From Takakia lepidozioides (taxonomy: Eukaryota > Streptophyta > Takakiopsida > Takakiales > Takakiaceae): 64,000 bases of DNA. The stretch lies in contig CM060733.1 in NCBI GenBank assembly GCA_030704615.1, positions 25,172,001 through 25,236,000 of the forward strand, written 5' to 3'. Position numbers and translations under genes: made by a program. The notes under the pieces were generated by a model. The model did no database searches, was not told the DNA's origin, and saw only the letters and a list, made by a program, of their open reading frames with translations. Positions 59,701-64,000 of the stretch are shown here, piece after piece (position 1 is the first letter of the stretch; every line of letters starts with the position of its first letter).

Positions 59701-62331
59701 TGTTGTTTCAGCGACCAATGTATCTCCAAAAGGGTTGATATATGATTTCTCATGTCATAACGCAAGGAATCACTCATCCTTAGGACTCCCCAATAACCCA
59801 AAACTTGTGTCTATAACTTCTATAGCTCTAATTGGGTTCCTCGGAATTTCACCCTTGTGGTGGATGGGTATTCTCAAACCAGACCAGGGGGGTGAATGAG
59901 AGTGCTCACCTTTTTAATGGACCACTGAGAAACACGGCCATCAGTTGAAATGGAAACAAGAGACTCCCCATGTTCAGAAGTTGAGTCAATCCACTGCAAT
60001 TTCCAAATGGGGTCACTGTGCTTGCCTGTTGCAACCCCGCTTTTCACTATGGGATCCACATCCTTTGGATTTCGCGCATCATAAATTGCCAGATTCCCAT
60101 CGTAGAACCCAACTGCATCAAGAAACATAGACTTGGGTGACATGAACAAAATCCTTATCAAGAATGTCAAGACTTCTGCAGTGGTTCTCCATGTATGCAC
60201 ATATGAACAAAATATCCCAAAATGCCTTGCTGGCTAAGAAGATGCCCATTGCCTGATGGCAATAATGCAAGCAAACCACAGCTGACTGTTGCTCAATACA
60301 GGCGCCCAGCCTATAAGAGACCTCACCAGCAAGAAGGCTAGGGCTCGAAGCTGCAAAATCAAGGGCAGTGACGCCTGATTTGGTAGCAATGGCTGCATGA
60401 GGATAACGTGGATTTTTTAGAGACCAAAATGCAATCATGCCATCTCGTTGCGATCCAAACTCGAACTGACCATAGCCCACTGCAAGCAGATTCTTGTTCA
60501 CCTGCAACCTCCATACTTGCATAACCAAGTCTCAATATACCTCAGCAAGTTCTGTGATCATGTAAATATCTATACAATTCTCTTAGACATTATCCTGATT
60601 TTGATCCTTTGACGAAGATTATGTCTTGATTCCTAGTTTCTGGGAATTTGAAAGGGAATTCACTGATGAGGTAAGTACTGATAGAGCATCTCATAGGAAC
60701 CCAAGGTGCCTCCAGATACATGTGCAGCAACACCCACCTGTTGACTGGGCCAGCGAGCCATACTCTTTGAGTGCATACTACAAGTGTCTACAGCAAGATC
60801 ATACTCATGAACTTCAGAATTCAGTTGTTGCCCCATTCTACGAACATCCTGCAGCTAGCATAGAGTAGGCTTGAAATGCCCAATACCAGGCATTGCTGGA
60901 TGCACTAAAAGGCGCGTTGAAATCAGCCACAGCCAGAACAGAGACAACCAAACTGTGGCATAGTTACCTTACCCATGTGGCATCTACAATTGAAAAAACA
61001 TGCACACTTACTTCTCACACCTAGACCCTGTCCATCTCCTCACCCTAAACACAATTTACAGGTCAAAATGTGTCAGAGACCTATCCCAGATGGTGATGCT
61101 ACCTTGTTCCATGTCATGCAGCTGATGTTCCTGCCTTCTGTCACATCGCACTCAAAAGCCCAAAGACTGTGCAATGATGTTATTGATGGCACTGTTGCTG
61201 GCAGCACGACAGTTGGAACAACTTCTTCAGGCTTTTCCTCAGTCTCTTCAGCAGGAGGAGGAGGTGGCGGAGGGGGCGTTGATTTCTTCTCTGTCTTTCC
61301 TTCCACTTTTGCTTTTCCATCCGCCTCAACAAGAGGCTCTTCCACAGGGGCAAACTCTCTTGGCCTGAAGTTTCGGTATGATAACAGCTGAACTCACACA
61401 ATACAGGTAAGATAAGTTTGGGAAGAAAGAGGGAAAGAAAGAGGGACACTTTATGTCGTCATGGAAAGCTCAAAGAGCTTATGGGACACAGAGATGTAGT
61501 CATAAGACGTTGTTTGCCGTAGCCTTGTTGTGGCCATCAACCCCGTGCCCAATTTGAGCGGACCACAGAGGGATAGAACCTACCTTTGTCAGGGGCTGAT
61601 GCTGGTAGTAAGACTTACCTTGGAATAAAGAATTGATCCGGGTTTTCCAGATATCCTCTAGAAATCCCTTTACACAAGCGTCAACCTGCTGTGTGTGGTT
61701 TGTATGTGACACACAGAGAAGGAGAAGAGGAGAAAGAAATGATATAGAGGGGAAATGATCATTAGAAGTTACGAGTAGAGGGAGCTTGAGGGAGAAAGAA
61801 ATGAAGCAATAACATCCCCGAGAGACCCTTTGGGCTATGGAGCACAATAGAACCAAAGAGAGAGACTTCATCCATGTAGAGTTTGTCCACACACGTAGGA
61901 AAGGACGAGAGGTCTCACTTTCATACTCTGAGCTACTTCCAGGCGGTCACTGCATGGAAGAGTGAGGGCCTGTATACCTGGTCATGGTATGTATTCTGAA
62001 CAAGAGCACGTTCCACGACCTCCAAAGCCTTCAATAACCCTGTGAGCTTGCCGAGGTCAGCCTGCTGTGCAATTTTCCCTTCAGCCCCATTGCTTCCAGC
62101 AGCACTGCCCAGCTCTGCATGGATATCCGATCCAGGGCTCATTGCCCTCAGAAAGTCCTCCAGTCCAACTGTTCCTCCACTTGTTGAGGGTCTCCGTGAA
62201 GCCACACTTGTTGATCCTCTTCGTGAGATTTGCCCTCCACTAGCGGATGGTCTACGTGAGAATCCTCCACTGGTTGATCCCCTCCTGGAGACAAGGCCCC
62301 CACTGACAGACTGTCGTCGTGATGCCTGCAC
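56712..62331 (-). CDS. Axonemal dynein intermediate chain, DNAI1/IC1-like (5' exons outside window)
   Basis: It anchors and regulates an axonemal dynein in flagella. Nine exons, from N- to C-terminal: 62331-61978, 61387-61103, 60501-60327, 60112-59910, 59654-59527, 59010-58905, 58739-58659, 58063-57953, 57474-57421; all have GT-AG borders and matching phases. A probable last exon, 56801-56712, ends TAA. The first carries five RRxS repeats and VVERALVQNTYHD, the conserved N-terminal helix of IC1. The second has a Glu/Pro linker and ends ISCMTWNK. The rest are WD-type repeats: LLAVGYGQFEFG, LLAVGFYDGNLAIYDARNP, KHSDPIWKLQW, RVSQWSIKK, GLCFDFSPKDP, YLVGTEEGRIYKCDRSYNEQ, FLSCSSDWTVRLW, CVFGLVSTDGHLELWSL. 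The final WD strand before the C-terminal exon is not resolved. The first Met lies upstream, beyond the LINE. Inner-arm IC140-type is the main alternative. Confidence 0.87.
61450..61703 (-). mobile_element. 5'-truncated LINE copy in dynein intron
   Basis: About 254 bp match the 3' end of the LINE at 62480-62730: shared GGAAAGCTCAA(A/G)GAGCTTAT, CATAAGACGTTGTTTGCCGT and GTCAGGGGCTGA. The ORF tail is CVKGFLEDIWK. It lies within the intron between exons 61978 and 61387. Confidence 0.85.
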
Positions 62332-62479
62332 ACCTCAATCCCTGATTTATCAGGGAGCTTGTCACCCTCAGTATTTCCACAGAAAAAGTGACATTCAGCT
62401 TTGTTAACAAATGGATAGGCATTGGTTAGGCAAATCTACAGTGCCCAAATTACACTCACTAACAGTGTAATACATGCAC

Positions 62480-64000
62480 TTTATAACGTCCGTGGAAAGC
62501 TCAAGGAGCTTATGGGACGAGATTGTACTCATAAGACGTTGTTTGCCGTAGCCTTGTGGCCATGGACCCCGCGCCCAGTTTGAGCGGGAACAAAAGGGAC
62601 AGAACCTACCTCTGTCAGGGGCTGACGTTGGTAGTGTGACTTACCATCATATATAGAATTAATCCGGGTTTCCAGATATCCTCTAGAAATCCCTTCACAC
62701 AAGCATCAATCTGCTGTGTGTGATTTGCCCAAAAACTAGGCCTCAGGAGGGCCTGGGCTTTTGGCTCAGCCTCGAGACTTTCAAAGTTGTTAAACAGGGG
62801 TACAGGCACAATTCCCTTGATAGAATTGAAGAGAGCGTCTCTTTGGTGAGAGAACCCCGGACAGTGTATCAGAAAGTGAATACTGTCTTCAGATTGCCCA
62901 CACAGCGGGCAGTTGCACTCTCCCTTTCCTCTCTGCTTCTGTTTGCTGTTCAAAGGTAGGCTTCCTGCCCTGAGTTTAAATTTCAGTCTAGTGCCGAGAG
63001 TGGGTAGACCCTTGAGGTCATCCAAGATGTCCTCCCCCATGTCACTGACTGGAAACAAGTTCAGGGAAGTTTTCTGCCTAACTTCATTTTCATCAGACAA
63101 TCTCATGGCAACAGACATGGCTGAGGACACTACAGCCTCTAAGTCAGATTTATCCAACAGGGTCAAGACTTGCGGATCCCAGGTCCTTGAGAATCTCTTC
63201 TACTCTCTTCTGCCAGGACTTACCCTGTTTGACAGGGCGGTCCTGTTTCCAAGATATAGAGTCGATTAACTTAGGATATCTGGTGTTGGGCATATGTTGC
63301 AGCTGACCCCACCATCTGACCTTGAATTCATCTCGTCGGGAGTTTAAGGACGGAATGCCAAACTCACCCCGAACAGCCACATTGGGTGTTTTGGAGCATA
63401 CTGACATACACTCCTTAAGCACCCCCACTTGAATGGATTCTAGAGACTTAGCCTGGTTGGAGTTATCAACCCATATAGCAGATCCGTACTCCAAGGCAGG
63501 TCTAATAACGCGACAAAGCATGGTTTTCTTAACCTCAGAGTTGACCCCTCTGCAGTGGAAAAATTTAGTGAGCCCCAGAGCTTTGCCCTTGCCAGTTTGA
63601 ACAACTTTCCGGATATGTGCATCCCAATTACAATTGGAGGAAAACTCAACGCCCAGGTAAGTGTAGGAAGGGAGGACCGGGATCCACTGCCACTTAAGAT
63701 CACTTCCTCCCTCTCCTCTGTCGTTGAATGCTACCACTGCACATTTGCTGACATTAGCCTCTAGCCCCCAAAGATCAAAGTATCTCTTCGCGCAATCAAT
63801 CAACTCCTGGAGATTGGTTGGAGTCTCCCCTATGCCTGCGAAGTCATCCGCAAACATAAGGGCTGGTATGGTGGTATCACCCACCCTTAACCCAAATCCC
63901 TCACTTTCCACATCCTCGAGGAGTTGATTGATGAAAACATTGAAGAGCAGAGGGGAGAGAGTACATCCTTGAGCTACACCTTGGTCTATGTCAAAGAAGT
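62480..64000 (-). mobile_element. LINE (non-LTR retrotransposon), 3' part
   Basis: The minus strand encodes the palm of a LINE reverse transcriptase and its C-terminal region. It is cut by the window end. Its 3' end (minus strand ...GGACGTTATAAA, about 62480) is shared with copies at 61450 and 17909. It lies upstream of the first visible dynein exon on the same strand, so probably within a dynein intron. Confidence 0.85.
62615..64000 (-). pseudogene. LINE reverse transcriptase and C-terminal zinc region (partial)
   Basis: The product would nick and copy LINE RNA at the target by target-primed reverse transcription. From the window edge: VAQGCTLSPLLFNVFINQLL (RT motif), then the catalytic FADDF box (63825-63845 region), SKCAVVAFND, YTYLGVEF and the post-RT region VIRPALEYGSAIW. 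The frame changes near 63160 (63911-63150 then 63166-62615). The second part has a zinc-knuckle-like cluster, CNCPLCGQSEDSIHFLIHC, typical of the C-terminus of plant and animal LINE ORF2 proteins. The endonuclease domain is outside the window. The frameshift suggests an inactive copy. Confidence 0.85.

Noticed and set aside
61073-61391. ORF on + over the dynein exon (60975-61391)
   Set aside because: Antisense to a well-supported dynein exon with splice sites and family motifs.

Overview
The window reads as nuclear DNA of a streptophyte (charophyte) green alga, most simply a Chara-like species. It combines plant-type pentatricopeptide-repeat (PPR) remnants, plant-type Ty3/gypsy and CACTA-like transposon genes, GT-AG introns, and an axonemal dynein intermediate chain, which implies motile flagella (sperm). 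The assignment to Chara is inference; no marker gene settles the species. About three quarters of the window is retrotransposon. Layout: (1) 1-7004 (+): 3' part of a Ty3/gypsy element (copy 1): integrase, a repeat-bearing pol tail, a long extra ORF (ORF2) and a 1.06-kb 3' LTR. (2) 7005-16982 (-): a second, older member of the same family (copy 2), with 5' LTR, primer-binding site, gag, protease, RT/RNase H, integrase and part of ORF2. Its 3' end stops exactly at the end of copy 1's LTR, so copy 1 probably inserted into it. (3) 16983-23388 plus 30213-31064: non-LTR sequence with two convergent split genes. A + strand gene joins a plant-transposase-like exon to an FCP1/NIF-like phosphatase-fold domain. 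A - strand gene ends in a Ulp1-like (C48) domain that lacks its catalytic Cys. Low-complexity CAGACTG repeats run through introns and exons. (4) 23389-30212 (+): a chromodomain gypsy element (chromovirus) with both LTRs and a perfect 5-bp target duplication (GTCCA), but with a decayed, internally deleted pol. (5) 31065-41512 (-): a third member of the first family (copy 3), nearly identical to copy 1 and in inverted orientation, running into a 500-N gap (41513-42012). (6) 42013-49154 (+): a gypsy element whose pol carries a DNMT3-like cytosine-C5 DNA methyltransferase between protease and reverse transcriptase and a PHD finger at the integrase C-terminus. This is the most unusual system here: a mobile element that carries both a DNA-methylation writer and a probable chromatin reader. 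(7) 49200-55100: diverged tandem repeats and a decayed PPR gene, a GC-rich CCAGTC repeat and a short hypothetical gene. (8) 55100-56700: mostly empty, with a tRNA-like fold and a perfect palindrome. (9) 56712-62331 (-): a multi-exon outer-arm-type dynein intermediate chain (DNAI1/IC1-like) whose exon phases agree across eight joins. A 5'-truncated LINE lies in one intron. (10) 62480-64000 (-): the 3' part of a non-LTR retrotransposon (LINE), cut by the window edge and probably within the next upstream intron of the dynein gene. Most retroelement ORFs are broken by frameshifts or single stops. Several breaks fall in G runs, so some could be draft-assembly errors and not true decay.
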